DNA of 64,000 bases from Colias croceus (GCF_905220415.1 NC_059547.1:9250501-9314500), one strand, 5' to 3'. Counted from the first letter of the stretch, positions 47,138 to 60,200 are shown. Numbers and translations: made by a program. Notes: generated from the letters alone by a model not told the origin.

Positions 47138-48461
47138 ACATATGTATCTATCTATAAAAAATCATATAGATCTTAAGACATAAAAATCGAATGAACAGTA
47201 AAAAGCTAGTGCCGGGAGAGTCCTTTAAATAAAATTTAAATACTGAAACTTACAGTGTGTATCAGATAATATTATAATTCGCATTCTAAACGCCTTTAAA
47301 ACAAATCATTAACATCCAATACAAAATTATTACCTACTTATAAATAACATAATACGGTCTTAGCAAAAAGAACATACTCCAAAAGTAATAAATGATAGTA
47401 AAACAGAGTAAAACGCATAGGTGGTCAATAATAAAATTATATGATTTACAGTCGGTAAATAAAGTTGGAATCGGAACGTTACTATACTGCGAATAATTCG
47501 CAAGCTGTTAATGTCGAGATGATTTAGTAGTTTTCCTAATGAGGCTAGGAAATAAAATAGCCTTAGGCGATATCTGACTCCCTGGGATTAGGCGTTGGCG
47601 GTTGGGTTGAAGCGTAGTCTACTATTTTTGTTATTTCTGGAACGTGATATAAGTTTTTGTAGGGAAGATTCTTTGATTGTAGACTACAATCTTTATTAAT
47701 TATACTTCTTAAATAGAACGTTATATTAGTATTTGTCTCTACAAATATATAAACGAATTTATTATTATAACGAAATTATAATATAACGTTACGAGTACAT
47801 TCTACTTATTTCATTGTAATTGTTATAGCAGTAAGTTTGGTATTAATAAATTATTTTCTTAAAAATGATGACATACTTGTTAAAACGTTTATTACATTAT
47901 AGTCGTTTTGTATTTCTTTACTTTATAAAATGACCAAAAAAAATTACGTAAAATTTAATTTTAAATCTCAAGAGCTTTTGAAATATATTGTGTACAAGTA
48001 TAGAAACGAATTCACTTGTACACTGTACAAGTGTGTTCTTAGGCATATTTAATTATTTAGACGTGTTTTTACTAGATATGTACATATTTATTGAAACGTT
48101 TTTACTTAAATTACTTTTAAACCGAATAAAATAATCTTCACAAAAGACCTCGCTTCAATAATCTGGCCTTTAAAAACGTTCTGCCTGATTTAATTCAGCT
48201 ATTTAAAGATACTCAGTTGAAGTAAACACCATAATTCAATATAAATATTTATAACAAATACAATCCCCACGAATGTTATATTTGCATGGCTTTCGTAAAA
48301 AATACGGAACTACAGATATATTAATAGATACGTTATGTTTTTTTGTGTTCTATTTTATGTTAATAATTTATTGATCAACACCTGTACTCCGAATGTGAAT
48401 ATTAAAACCACATTACAACATTATTTCAATAACTATAACAAGTGATAACTGCGTTAAAAAC
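47138..48461. other. AT-rich DNA, no gene recognised
   Basis: No coding, RNA or repeat feature could be supported. Confidence 0.5.
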
Positions 48462-48658
48462 AACCGACTTCAAACTTGCACTTGCAAATACAGACAAAAA
48501 TGTTCATAAAATAAAAACTACTGGGCCTATCCGAATAAAATTTTTATGGGACCAATTCGTCAAGTAAATCGGTTCAGAAACCTCGGAGTAATCGGTGTAC
48601 ATACATAAAAAAACATACCGGCCGAATTGATAACCTCCTCCTTTTTTTTAAGTCGGTT
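48462..48658 (+). mobile_element. Repeat with aaccgactt/aagtcggtt ends, copy 2
   Basis: It begins aaccgactt and ends aagtcggtt (9-bp inverted ends). The interior matches 18744-18930 but lacks about 35 bp after 'gggaccaattcg'. It is a non-autonomous element of unknown class. Confidence 0.75.
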
Positions 48659-48823
48659 AAAAATACAGTGTTGTCAACATACGGTACTACTATAGGTACT
48701 TAGTACTAGACGAAAGTAGTTAGTTGTACGTCTTATTTTTAACGCAGTAAAAACCAAAACTTCGTTCATTGATCTGACTGTAATTTATGCAAAGGTTTGG
48801 GAACTATTAAGTTACTAGATTTC

Positions 48824-49023
48824 CGCCCGCGGCTTCGCCCGCGTTTGCAAAGGAAAACCCGCATAGTTCCCTTTCCCGTGGGATTTCCGGGATAAAAACT
48901 ATCCTATGTGTTAATCCAAGTTACCCTCTATATGTGTGCTAAATTTCATTGTAATCGGTTCAGTAGTTTTTACGTGAAAGAGTAACAAACATCCATACAA
49001 ACTTTCGCATTTATAATATTAGT
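48824..49023 (-). mobile_element. Helitron-like repeat with CTAGT end, reversed
   Basis: It starts 'actagatttccgcccgcggc' and ends 'cgcatttataatattagt', the reverse of the 24594-24809 layout, with a different middle ('aatcggttcagtagttttta'). Confidence 0.7.
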
Positions 49024-49026
49024 TTT

Positions 49027-49181
49027 ACCTTTTACCGTGGTTGCCTGGTAGAGATCACTACTTAGTGATAAGGCCGCCAAGTTAATTGTACTCTGTTTTT
49101 AGATGTAATTAATTCTAAGGTTTCCTATTTGTACAATTAATTAAGTGTAAAATAAATAAATAAAATAAATAAATTAGTAGG
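49027..49181 (+). repeat. LINE 3' tail ending in AATAAATA repeats
   Basis: It reads 'ccgtggttgcctggtagaga', 'agtgataaggccgccaagt' and ends in a run of aataaataaataaaa-type repeats. This is a common 3' end of a lepidopteran non-LTR retrotransposon, 5'-truncated, with no coding part left. Confidence 0.65.
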
Positions 49182-50599
49182 ATCTGTGGTTCAGTTTAAA
49201 TAAAATGTGTTGAATCGCGCTTTACTATTACACAGCTCAACAAAAAATTAATTTTTTTTTGTTGCTCTGGATATTTCTACAGATTTATATATTTCAAGTA
49301 CCCAGTTTGCGAATGTAATCATTAAAATTATTTAATTGGCTCTAGTTTTTTTTTTAATTTGGATTTTCATATGTTAAATTTTCTTACGGCCCTTCATAAT
49401 ACGGGTTACTAACAAGTGTTTATTTTTTTGTTGAATTACGTTTTCTGCACATTTATTCGCTCAGACATAACCCTATTCTATAAAACTGACTGTAGAATAT
49501 CAGAATAATAAATGGTTTCTGTAAAAAAATCATTTTTATGAACAACAATGTTCGGTTTGTATTGAGTTGAAGGAATCCAGTAGCACTTGGTCAGCAAAGT
49601 GGATAGGTACCTATACGAAATTCCCTTGATGTTTTTATTAATAGTATTAGACAAATCAAATTCATTAGGAATACTTAATTAATAAATATGAGAATTTAGG
49701 CCTTTGAGGGAATCTAGAAGTATAAGAAGAATACCCGACGGCCCTACAGGACGGGCGTGTCGAAAATTGATAAAAGATGAAAATTTAACAAAAATTTATA
49801 CCTGATGCTGTTTGTAAATTATGGAGAGATATAGTATTGGTTAATTTAAGGTAAATTTAAAACACCAAATTATAAAGAAATTGCACAACAGTTGTTAAAA
49901 AACTTCATTATTTTATGAGCAAATACGAACATAAAGCTACACTTTCCCCACAGTCTCCTGGATAGATATCCAGTAAATCTGCAAAATTTCTGTGAGAAAC
50001 AGGAAGAACGTATCGAAAAAGAAGTAAAAATTATCGAATAAAGGTATCAGGGTTTATGGGATCGGCACATGATGGCAGATTACTGATGGTCCATAACAAA
50101 ACTATTGTCCCAAAATTAACTAAGAAGAGAAGCTTAAAAAATCTATTTCCTTGTACTATTTCATAAGTTTTAATGATTTTTCTCTATTTTTATATCCATT
50201 TGACTTAATTAAATACTAAAACAAAACGATAAGTAAGACTTTGTAATAAATAAATGATGTTAAACAAATATACCTTCTATTTCATGCTGCGTTTTAGAGT
50301 CTAATAAGAAAATTAGGATTAAAAAAAACTAGAGCCAATCTACTAAAACCATTAATAGTTTTATATATAATATACATTAAATTATTCGAAACCACTTTCA
50401 CATCCAGGGCAACAAAATCATTGTTGACCAGTGTTATATTTTTATGTTTTGTAATTACTTTCAAATATCCTTTAATCATCAACATATATTTATTCCCGCA
50501 GCAGCCATAATGTACCATGCAGTTAAAGTACTAATGCCGTATCGTCGCACATTTGATGTGTTAATTGAAATCAATATTAAAACTTAAACATTTATTTAT
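49182..50599. other. AT-rich DNA, no gene recognised
   Basis: No coding, RNA or repeat feature could be supported. Confidence 0.5.
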
Positions 50600-50740
50600 T
50601 CAATTACACTTCTTCTAGAAACACTTTTGAATCGTCATAACATACTTAGTTTCACCATTTACTACCGATTTGGAAAGCATATCTACAGAGAAGAACCGGC
50701 AAGAAATTCCCTATTTGCGTTTTTAAAATCATGTCATATT
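50600..50740 (+). repeat. Interspersed repeat 'acttttgaatcgtca', copy 1
   Basis: It contains 'cttcttctagaaacactttt', 'gaatcgtcataac' and 'gaagaaccggcaagaaa'. Related copies are at 53336-53480 and 54550-54830. They resemble a LINE or SINE 3' segment; the class is not decided. Confidence 0.65.
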
Positions 50741-52508
50741 AAAATTATAATTTGTAAATGTAGCAATACTAAACTGTTTAATTCTAAGGCGAATTCTATT
50801 AAAAAGCATATGCTTTGATTTACAACGCTTGTCTTGAAGACTGAGTTACAAATGCTCGTCTTAATATGGATTAATGTATAAAAAAGTTTCCTCTGAGAGA
50901 CAGCGCTTCATCAATAATAAAAACTGATGTTATGTTTGTAAACAGATTTAATGTTCATTAGTTATCAATAAGGACTAAATTAATGAACCTTTCTAAGCGC
51001 TGCAGCTTATTAGCTTTCAAATATATTCAATAACAGTAGGTAACAAAACATAAGTGTTTATTTCTATTATCAAATGAATCATCGACGCAAAAAGCATTAG
51101 TAGAACAGTACATATTAAAATTTATAATTGTAAAAACCTACCAACTGCCATGTAAAGTTATAATGAGTTAGTTAAGTACCAACGAGTTTGTTTTCCAATT
51201 ATTACCCGTAATTAATAACAGATCGTGGATGTTTTTGTGTCGTTGTACATACATTGTAAAAGGCGTGACTTTATTTACTTTTTTCCGACCAATAGAAAGT
51301 ATTTACTTCACCGTGACTACTCATATATCGTGACAGCTTTGTGCATTTGTAGAAAATACGATACAATGGTTTCTTCCCGCAATTAAGGTTGATTCTAATT
51401 AATTTATTGTAATTCTGTTGCAAAGAAATAGTTTCGTTTCGTTATTTGAACACGTTTGTTTATGAAACTGTTTTCTTTATGTTATCTGTGAATGAGGGAA
51501 AATGGCGGGAAATTGTATACAAAAAATTTGATGCATTAATTGCGTGCATTGTAATATTAATTTATAACAATAATAAATTATAACTTGCATGATTATAATT
51601 ATAATCAAACGATGAATAAACAATAAATTATAACTACAATGAATATGTAGAGTAAAGACAAAAACAAACTAAGTGAAAGCTAATTAATTAAAATTTCTTT
51701 ATCCATTTATCATAGGCACTTATTAATCTCATGTTATAGAATAAATAAACAGAAATGAAGTCTGCGGCTTCAAGTGAAAACTCGGAAATTATTTATGTAC
51801 CTGAGTGATCAAATTCTACTTTCTTCGCCGTTTCAAATTTACTTACATTTCATTAGGCTAAAGTTTAAAGGAATTAAAATTAAAATATTCTCGTCAATTT
51901 TAACGCAAACTTTTAAGCTAGTTCCAAAGCATAGACAAACACAGCACAAACAGAGGAAATATTTGCTCTATGGTAAAATGATGATCTGTTACTTATGTAC
52001 AATGGTGGTTTAGATTTAATCTCCCGGGATGGAATCCACTCAGTTCAGGCTGACAGGCTAATAAACGTGCTCCAGCTACTGACAGAACTGGCAACTTAAA
52101 CGGTTTAGGGTTCCGTAATTAGTTTATGGATTTATTGTAGATGAATAGCCATAAAGAAAAGTTGTTCTACAGATAAAAAAGAAATATGAAATCCGTTTCT
52201 ATGAAGACGTAACAATACATAGTATAAGTTGTTTAAAATAATGTATGTCTCTATTGTAGAGCTTTCTGTGTTGTTTATGATTATTATGTTTAAACGACAA
52301 CTGATACAACCAAATAATTCAAACATTTTCCGACTCCGAGAATAAATGTTTCGTTATTGTTGTATAATTTATTTTAGTGGAAAAACTTCAATATCTTAGC
52401 ACCCGTTCGGTTGTATTCGATGCATGAAACGCAGAATCGATTTTAAATACAATATTAAAAATAGTACCTAAGTATTTACTTTAGAGTGTAGATAGGTTTT
52501 TAGACGAA
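50741..52508. other. AT-rich DNA, no gene recognised
   Basis: No coding, RNA or repeat feature could be supported. Confidence 0.5.
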
Positions 52509-52883
52509 GACAAAGGGGTTTGTGTAAAGTTGGCGTTGTGATGAACGTTCGCGGCCAGTGATGAAGCTAGATAGAATTTTAAGAGAACAATATATTGTGA
52601 GCAAAAGTTTTTATGGACATAAATCTCGAAACGTATTACTTAGGAACAGAGATATTTGGTTTTCATTTACCTAGAATCTAGATGATTTATTATAAAAATT
52701 TTCTGAGTTTTTTAGATTTCTCCTTTATTTATTTAAGAATTCTAATGAAAACGATGTATATGAACGCATATATATGCAATATATTGCCCTTTAAAAATAT
52801 TAAATTTTCATCACTGGCTGCGAAAGTTCATCACGACGCGACGCCACTATCATAATATACAAAAGTACCCAAACCCCTTTGTC
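52509..52883. mobile_element. TIR element, about 375 bp
   Basis: The left end gacaaaggggtttg and the right end caaacccctttgtc are inverted repeats, and the pairing resumes inward at 'gtgatgaacgttcgcggcca' against the complement of 'tggctgcgaaagttcatcac'. The right TIR has about 12 extra bases compared with the left. It is non-autonomous. Its right end overlaps the left arm of the next element. Confidence 0.75.
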
Positions 52884-53012
52884 TCCGCAACTATTTTGTC
52901 TCCGCAACTATTTTGTCTCTCCACCCATGGGCTAGTATGAAAGTGCGCGCACGTAGCGACGCAATTCCCCATACAAATTGATGGGAGAGACAAAATAGTT
53001 GCGGAGACAAAG
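52877..53012. mobile_element. Short hairpin element abutting the previous one
   Basis: The left arm ctttgtctccgcaactattt plus 'tgtc' (with the 17-bp 'tccgcaactattttgtc' repeated twice) pairs with the right arm gacaaaatagttgcggagac plus 'aaag' (52989-53012). The interior is GC-richer ('gtgcgcgcacgtagcgacgc'). It could be a separate MITE or part of a compound element with 52509-52883. Confidence 0.75.
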
Positions 53013-53335
53013 TTGCTCGTGCGCGCTGGCTTTTGCCGTGAAAGTGCAAGACGATACATAGACACAGATTTTCCCATTTACATTATATGTAAGAATTTAT
53101 TATTTAAATATATACGGAACATACTTCCACTGCTATGCACACGTAGGTCAGTGTTAAGTATGCAAATATATTTATTAAATAGTTACATGGTAATTGCTGT
53201 ATCGAAGAATGTAGTTCACCGCTACAGATTAGATTCTTGCCGCCTTGCTTTGAGAGGAAACTCATGGCGAAGTTTATTTGCATAAAACGCATCATAATAT
53301 ATCGCGGTAAGTGTAACTCAAATACAAAAAAAAAT

Positions 53336-53480
53336 CAAGAAGACTTCTTTTATAGAAGCACTTTGTAATCGTCATAACATTTTACCATTTACCACCGATT
53401 CGGAAAGCATTTTCTATATATAGAAGAGCCGTGATGAAACTCTGTAGATAGAAACTCTTTTAAAATAATCACAATAAAGG
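53336..53480 (+). repeat. Interspersed repeat 'acttttgaatcgtca', copy 2
   Basis: It contains 'tagaagcactttgtaatcgt', 'cataacattttaccattta' and 'accgattcggaaagca', collinear with 50600-50740. Confidence 0.65.
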
Positions 53481-53510
53481 AAAATTTTCTTTATACGTAT
53501 GATATACACT

Positions 53511-53690
53511 AAACTAATATTATAAAGCTGAAGAGTTTGTTTGATTGTTTGAACGCGCTAATCTCAAGAACTACTAGTCCGATTTGAAAAAAATTTTCGG
53601 TGTTGGATAGCCCGATTATCGAGGAAGACTATAAATCATCATGCAGAAATGGAGCCACGCGGATGAAACCGCAGAGCGTAGGTATTATGA
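53511..53690 (+). repeat. Helitron-like repeat without CTAGT end
   Basis: Same subfamily as 10079-10269: 'actaatattataaagctgaa', 'gaacgcgctaatct', 'ccgatttgaaaa', 'gatgaaaccgcagagc'. The terminal hairpin is worn. Confidence 0.7.
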
Positions 53691-53764
53691 AATAGGACTT
53701 GAAATCTACTAACGAAAAAATTACGTTTATAATAATAAAAATTAAATGTGATTTAGCAAAACTG

Positions 53765-54028
53765 TGTATTTCCCTGCTCACTGATAAGTTACCTTTGTAT
53801 TTCCCTGCTCACTGATAAGTTACCTTTGTATTTCCCTGCTCACTGATAAGTTACCTTTGTATTTCCCTGCTCACTGATAAGTTACCTTTGTATTTCCCTG
53901 CTCACTGATAAGTTACCTTTGTATTTCCCTGCTCACTGATAAGTTACCTTTGTATTTCCCTGCTCACTGATAAGTTACCTTTGTATTTCCCTGCTCAATG
54001 ATAAGTTACCTTTGTATTTCCCTGCTTG
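53765..54028. repeat. 31-bp minisatellite, about 8.5 copies
   Basis: The unit reads tttgtatttccctgctcact gataagttacc. Eight copies carry gataagttacc; the first seven appear identical and the eighth has one change (ctcaatg). A half copy follows. No open frame crosses the array. Confidence 0.97.
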
Positions 54029-54549
54029 CTAAAAGCTCGCTAGCTTTGTCTCTGTAGCGGGCACTAACTTACATTACACACTCAGTTTTATTAAAAGCAC
54101 AAGAATACTCGTAGTTACAATGAACATAACTGCAGAAGATTTAAGTTTCCTCACTTGTGTAAACATTGAAAAAATTAAATATTCAAATAATGTTAGATAC
54201 GTAGGCAAATGGCAGGAAAATTAAGTGTAAACAAGGGAGCCGCCCTGGTTATGTAGCGCTTGGTTGAGTTTGTAGTAAACAAATAAAAACTCATTTTAAA
54301 TTTTCCCATAATATCTTCTAATGCGTAATGCTAATTATACTAATTTATAGATGTAGGTACTAGATGTCTGGGTATGTAAATAGGTGGTAGGTAGTCATGT
54401 ATAAACGAAAGCTTTGTAGATATATATAATAATTTTTAACTGATGTGATTAAAGAGGAAATTAAGAAAAAAATATAACATCATCTCAATATACTTGTAGC
54501 TTAAATAATACCATACTTCGATCTATTTATTGCGAACGTTCTAACTCAA
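54029..54549. other. AT-rich DNA, no gene recognised
   Basis: No coding, RNA or repeat feature could be supported. Confidence 0.5.
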
Positions 54550-54830
54550 ACTCAAACATTTATACATTCAATAAAACTTTTTCTAGAAGCACTTTTGAAT
54601 CGTCATTATTATTAAGCTATTGCACAGCTTCTATCGCGGGCCTTGAGCGCGGCGACCGAATCCAGAAATTGCGTAACGAAAAACCTCACGCTCCCCACTC
54701 CGACGGGCACGGAGGTGTGGCTTGAAGGCATGCTATGCAATAGCTTTACCGCGGCAGTCCCCGAGTGCCACACGTCTTTTTTTTAACATTTACCACCTTT
54801 GAATCAAATCACCGTTCAATTAGTTTGTGA
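54550..54830 (+). repeat. Interspersed repeat 'acttttgaatcgtca', copy 3, interrupted
   Basis: The left part ends 'ctagaagcacttttgaatcg' then 'tcat', and 'aacatttaccaccttt' resumes after 54776. The GC-rich repeat at 54613-54776 is inserted between them, so it is the younger insertion. Confidence 0.65.
54613..54776 (+). mobile_element. GC-rich short interspersed repeat, copy 2
   Basis: Collinear with 31951-32105 from 'taagctattgca' to 'cgagtgccacacgtc', with a few more bases around 'ctccgacgggcacggaggtg'. It is nested in another repeat, which fixes its ends. Confidence 0.8.
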
Positions 54831-55448
54831 GAACTTTGTTATACAGTCAATATGGAATACGCAATAGTGGAATACTTAACATTTTATTCTGGTATATCTA
54901 CTAGTATAGATATTATCTATGGTTTTATAATAATTCTAATATGAACTTGGTATTAAAATTATTTCAATTCCTAGCAGCCATTGATTTGCAATAGTTTCTA
55001 GAAATTTCACCTTGCTTCCACTTGTGTTAAATCAAATGGAATGAACAAAAGGTCAACAGATTGAATGATATCCGACTTGTTAACACTAGGCCTGTATCCT
55101 TAGTACGTTACTGCGGGGCATTATTATACTGGAGTAAACTTGAATGTGGTGTGCATATTGTAAGTACAATGCTAGAAAAGTAGGTTCTATTTTATTTTAT
55201 ATGTATGTAAAGGTTTAAATAGTAGGGGTTTAAGTGATACTTAAAATAAACATAAATAGTACCTATAGTCTCTACATTAGTGCCAAAAACCTACTATACC
55301 TATATGTATAATGTATACTCCTTGCTCGAAATTAGAACTATTTTATTTTTTTCGGGATACGTGGACAGCATTTATTTCCACTGTAATACAGGTTTTTATT
55401 TCATTTTTAAAGTGAAACTTTTATTACATCGTCTCAAACTTTTTGGTC
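54831..55448. other. AT-rich DNA, no gene recognised
   Basis: No coding, RNA or repeat feature could be supported. Confidence 0.5.
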
Positions 55449-55521
55449 TGTGTAGCGCATGTCGCGTGTATCGCGGCTGCCGAGTAGGTATACCTACTCG
55501 GCACGCGACATGCGCTACACA
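55449..55521. repeat. Compound palindrome (two nested hairpins)
   Basis: Outer arms tgtgtagcgcatgtcgcgtg (55449-55468) and its exact complement (55502-55521) enclose a perfect 24-bp palindrome whose half is gccgagtaggta (55479-55502). It is GC-rich relative to its surroundings. Confidence 0.93.
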
Positions 55522-56859
55522 AAGCAGTGTTCGGAACCGTTCGAACAGCTTCACTTTTACCGTGGTTTCATAAAACCACACAACATTTTTTTTATATAGC
55601 TTATCGAAAAAGGAATTCATTTAAGAGAGCGAAATTCACTGTGTTACAATTATACTCCTTTATATGGCTAGTTAAAACAAAACAAGCTTTGAAAGTTCGT
55701 TAAAATCTATGTCAAATTATAGCAGCATGAAACCATCGTTCGTGCTAACATCCAGAAATTATCACGCAACAAATGAATGAAAATCCTAACACCGAGATTT
55801 ATGTACCTCTCTCAGATTAGACGATTTAATGCCTCATCGCTTATACAACAGGTTCTACGTTTTAAAACATTTATATACAATCCATTGCTGGATATGTTCA
55901 CATGAGTGCTATCGATTTTCACACGTAGGTAGCAATGTATTGTAGCAAGTATGAAAAGTCGTCCGTTTTCAGCTAGTATTCCTCAAAATGTACATCGACG
56001 CACGCGTCTCGGTTGAGTATATTTACATATTTATACAATTTGCTTGATAGCGGTTTAATTTAGCTACGTGCGGACAGGCGCTAGTCATTTCCTTCATAAA
56101 TAAATTGTCGGCGTTCTTATGCTTTATGCTATTGGGTCTGTATCTAAATCCTAGTTAGGCGAAATTGATAAAGGTGTAACCGACTTGAATGTATGTGTAA
56201 AAGGTTTCTTAAAGGAGGAAAAAACATAATATTATGTATTTGAGGTTGTGAAAAGTGATAACAAATTCAGAGCTATTTTATGGAACCTATACATGTGTAG
56301 AGTGTAAAGAATATTGATTTATTCATAATGGGTGTCGGGCATTGGAGAAAATTATTTTTCTAAGGAATAATAATACACTTATTAATGAAAAGCTCTCATT
56401 TATTGTGAATGTACAAGTTTTACCAGTTAGTGTTTATCGTAATAATTATGAATTTTCATATTATTTTCTTTGCATTGGAATTGTAAAATATCAAACACAT
56501 ACATACAAAACCTACTAGCTCCATGAAAATCTCAAGAAACACAAATTTAATTAAACGAATAACGTAGGGAATTTCCCTTTTACAACAGAACAGAAGATCA
56601 AACCGCCGCGCCACTATAAGAGAAGCGATGATAGCTTCCAGCTGAGTCGAATTAAAAACGTTCCACTTGTACAGAGGTACTGACAGACATACATAATTTA
56701 CATTTGCGAACGGTACTCATACATTCTCAATGCAAGTGTAGCTAAGAAGGTTTTACTTTAGAACCGTGACTGACAGACACTTAGCTTATTTACTTCATAA
56801 CCTAGTTCACTTTAGTAGCCTTTACACGGTTATTAGTATTCAGTAGAACAGGTGATTGA
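55522..56859. other. AT-rich DNA, no gene recognised
   Basis: No coding, RNA or repeat feature could be supported. Confidence 0.5.
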
Positions 56860-57218
56860 CAAAACTAATCTATATTAATCTATACATTACATATAATAAA
56901 TCTGTAGAAAGGTCAATTCTGTACATTGAAAATATTGAAAAAATAAATAGCAGGGGGTGTTCCTGGATCGATACCAAACCCAAATATGTGATAAAAAATT
57001 TTTTTGTCTGTCTGTCTGTCTGTCCGTCTGTCTGTCTGTCTATCTGTCTGTATGTGAAGGCATCACGTGAAAACTAACGGTTCGATTGCGATGAAACTTG
57101 GTATAATTGTACCTTATTATCCTGGGCATAAAATAGGATACTTTTTATCCCGGAAAAATACGTAGAAAAAATTAATCTTAATTTTTCCGCGCGGACGGAG
57201 TCGCGGGCGGAAGCTAGT
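56860..57218 (+). mobile_element. Helitron-like repeat with GTCT microsatellite
   Basis: It starts near 'ctatattaatctatacatta', passes 'ctgtagaaaggtcaattctg', a GTCT run (about 57005-57055), 'cggttcgattgcgatgaaac', and ends 'gcggacggagtcgcgggcgg' with CTAGT at 57214-57218. No coding sequence is present. Confidence 0.65.
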
Positions 57219-60200
57219 ATTCAATATTAATAATATTTAAAAGCGAAAATACCCTGTCGGTGTATGTCAGGTTATCATGCCTAAACAGCTGAATGGATTT
57301 GAATTAATTTTGATTATTAATCTAATCAAATGAAAAGCGCTGCTTTTAAATTTAAAACTACTAACACAAATCGGGTAAAGAAGTGTTAATCAAATGGGGA
57401 CATAAACTACTTTAATAGGATACGTAAGAGCGCAGATTCACATTCTTCGTAATCACTAAAAATGTTCCCATCGCTTGTCTGAAACTATTCGTGTTTTTTT
57501 TCCAGAAGAAGTTTCTTTAGTTTCCCTTAGCTAATAATATACATTACTAATCAAAATCATATTATGATGGGTAATAGAGTACAGTTAAACCACGTTAAAC
57601 TATAAATATTCGACACGTTACTATCCAACTTCAGAGTAGATATCAGACAGCATTAGTTTTCAGAAGCCATATCCATGTATGTTTAACAATTAAAAAAACA
57701 TAATAAATTGTTAAACTGATAAAAAACAAACGCCTTTTAACATTAATAACATATAGTGATCTGAATTCGTGCGCTTTACGATACAGCATTTGAGTAACAC
57801 TATATATTAATTCGCTCGTGACTCCTGTTGAAAGCTTGTTGTAATTAGCTAAGTAAATGCTTAGCTGTACTAATGCCACCTATTTTTTACACAATTTTAT
57901 TGCTAAGTGCGTTTTCAAGTAATGTTTAGTGGGGAATAATAAAATTAAATGTATACTTTGTTGACCTTTTTGAAATTTCTTTTTATTTTTTCATTGTTGT
58001 GGTTATCCTTTTTATAATGTTATTATAATAAACTTTTTGGTCAATGGTTGGTTAGTTTATTAGTTTTATACATAGCTATTTAACAATAAAACGTAATAAA
58101 GAGATAAGAGAGCTTTCAACTGCGATGTCAATTAACGATTGACTACAGTATGTACAATTAAAAAATATCTCTACTAGAAATACGTGCTAAATATTTAATC
58201 CATTCCTTCAAACTAGACCACAATAACCATTATGACTTTGATTCTTTATAAGAAGGCAAAATTCCTTCCCTAATTAATTGCATTAAATATTTCTCAAAGG
58301 TATTTTTACGACTGTCCATAATGACAAGAAAACTATAATCACTATATAGAAGCGTTTACATAAATCAGAAACTAAGAAACTCGATTATCAATGCAATTAA
58401 ATCGGTATAAATCATTAACAGACTGCTCGACGACATATACTATCTAATTATATAAAAACACATTCTTTGTAACTGGTATGTAATATCAGATTATTGATAA
58501 GCTGGCAATTATTTTCTACATTGGTTGTATCCGCGTTTCAATTGACTGGACTTAATGTGATTGATTTATAAAAAAAGCAACATATTTTAAAAAATACATT
58601 GAAGGAACATATTATTATTTTAATAATACATTGAAGGAATTTTGAGTCGTGATTATTATTACGAAATTTTATTAGTGTAAAAATGTTAACTGTTAAATTA
58701 AGGCAAACCTTTATAAACAATTATGCGAGTGTAACTACACTTTGAAGCTTTCGATATCTAATAAAATAAAAAACTCTACGTTGATGTCCTGGCAACTTAA
58801 AGAAAGCCTAAATGCCTTGATTCCCTTTCATTCCTCTATTGTGGCATGTAGAAAATTGGGTGAAACACAATCAAATCAATACAACACAATGCACTAAGAC
58901 ATTCATTTCACAATAAATTCTACACCAATGATACGTAGCTTCGCTGCTTCGTTGTTTGATTAAATTCCAAATATTTCAGATAACACCAATATACAGGTAA
59001 CTAATTGCGTATTTGCCAGGCGCCATGACTCAGACAAAACCGTTATATATTAATTACTAAATCAGAGAGACTTGCGGACAGTTCCAACACAGATTAGTCA
59101 CTTTGCGTCTTGATGTAGAGCAGAGAATCCGGCATTGTAGAAAATAAAGGCTCTATATAGATAGTTTTCATTACTCTGTAGAATGGTATCACACTTCTAT
59201 TCTATGAAATGATATTGAAGATCTATGAATATGAGAGAAGATTAACTACATATTATATATTGACGCTAAAATTTTCGCCAAAGGCAGAAATCATGTAGCT
59301 CTCAATTGGAGGATATATAATTTTCTGAGGTCAGTTTACCAGCATCTCTTCTGATTACAAAATATTATCATTTTTAAACAGACAATTCAGTTTCCAGAGC
59401 ACTGTAACCAATTTTTTTATGGAACAGTCCCTAATAAAAATCTGGGAACAGTATAATACATCTACGTATGCGAGACGATATCTATTTGATTTAATAATTT
59501 ATGAGAACCTAATTCTTGCCCCACTAGCAGTTTATTTAACCCAAAGTTCGAACAAATCCTTAGACAATGCTCCATTTCTGGTTTATTTATGAAGTCAAAT
59601 TGTTGATTGAAATGTTACCAGTTTATCAGTCACTATAGCAGCTCCATAAATCTTCGATAGCCAAAACTCTGGTATTTGTGAGTCATGTTCGTGAGTCACA
59701 ATTAGTTCAATTGTATCACCTCTTGAGATTATATTATCATCTTGAGAAAATCTTTTAATATAAACTATACAGAAGGGACAATAATGTAAGTATGTATTCG
59801 CAGACAAATGATGGGCTTTGCGTCACTGGATGTAAATCTCAGTGTATATGCATATTTACGGATGAAAATCAGAGATCATATTAGATTATTGTTTACATAA
59901 ACAGATGGCTAAGTTGCAGTATAGAAGAAAAAATGTATGTATATTCACACTGCAGGCACCAACTGTCCTATAGTTAACATTGACTTTAAAAACTTTTATG
60001 TAAATAATAAAAATACGAAAACACTAAAAAAAGTAAGATGACCGATACTAAATTATCCATACTTAATTACAGCTGCTATTAAAATAATCAGTATTACAAC
60101 TGTATAATATCAAAAAGGTAATTAAACAGATTTAGATCTTAATCTACAAGCCCTATAAACATAATCTCTTGTATTCATTATTTTATTCCCTAGCAGCTGC

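Noticed and set aside
53765..54028. CRISPR-like repeat array
   Set aside because: The 31-bp units are directly adjacent with no spacers, so it is a minisatellite in eukaryotic DNA.
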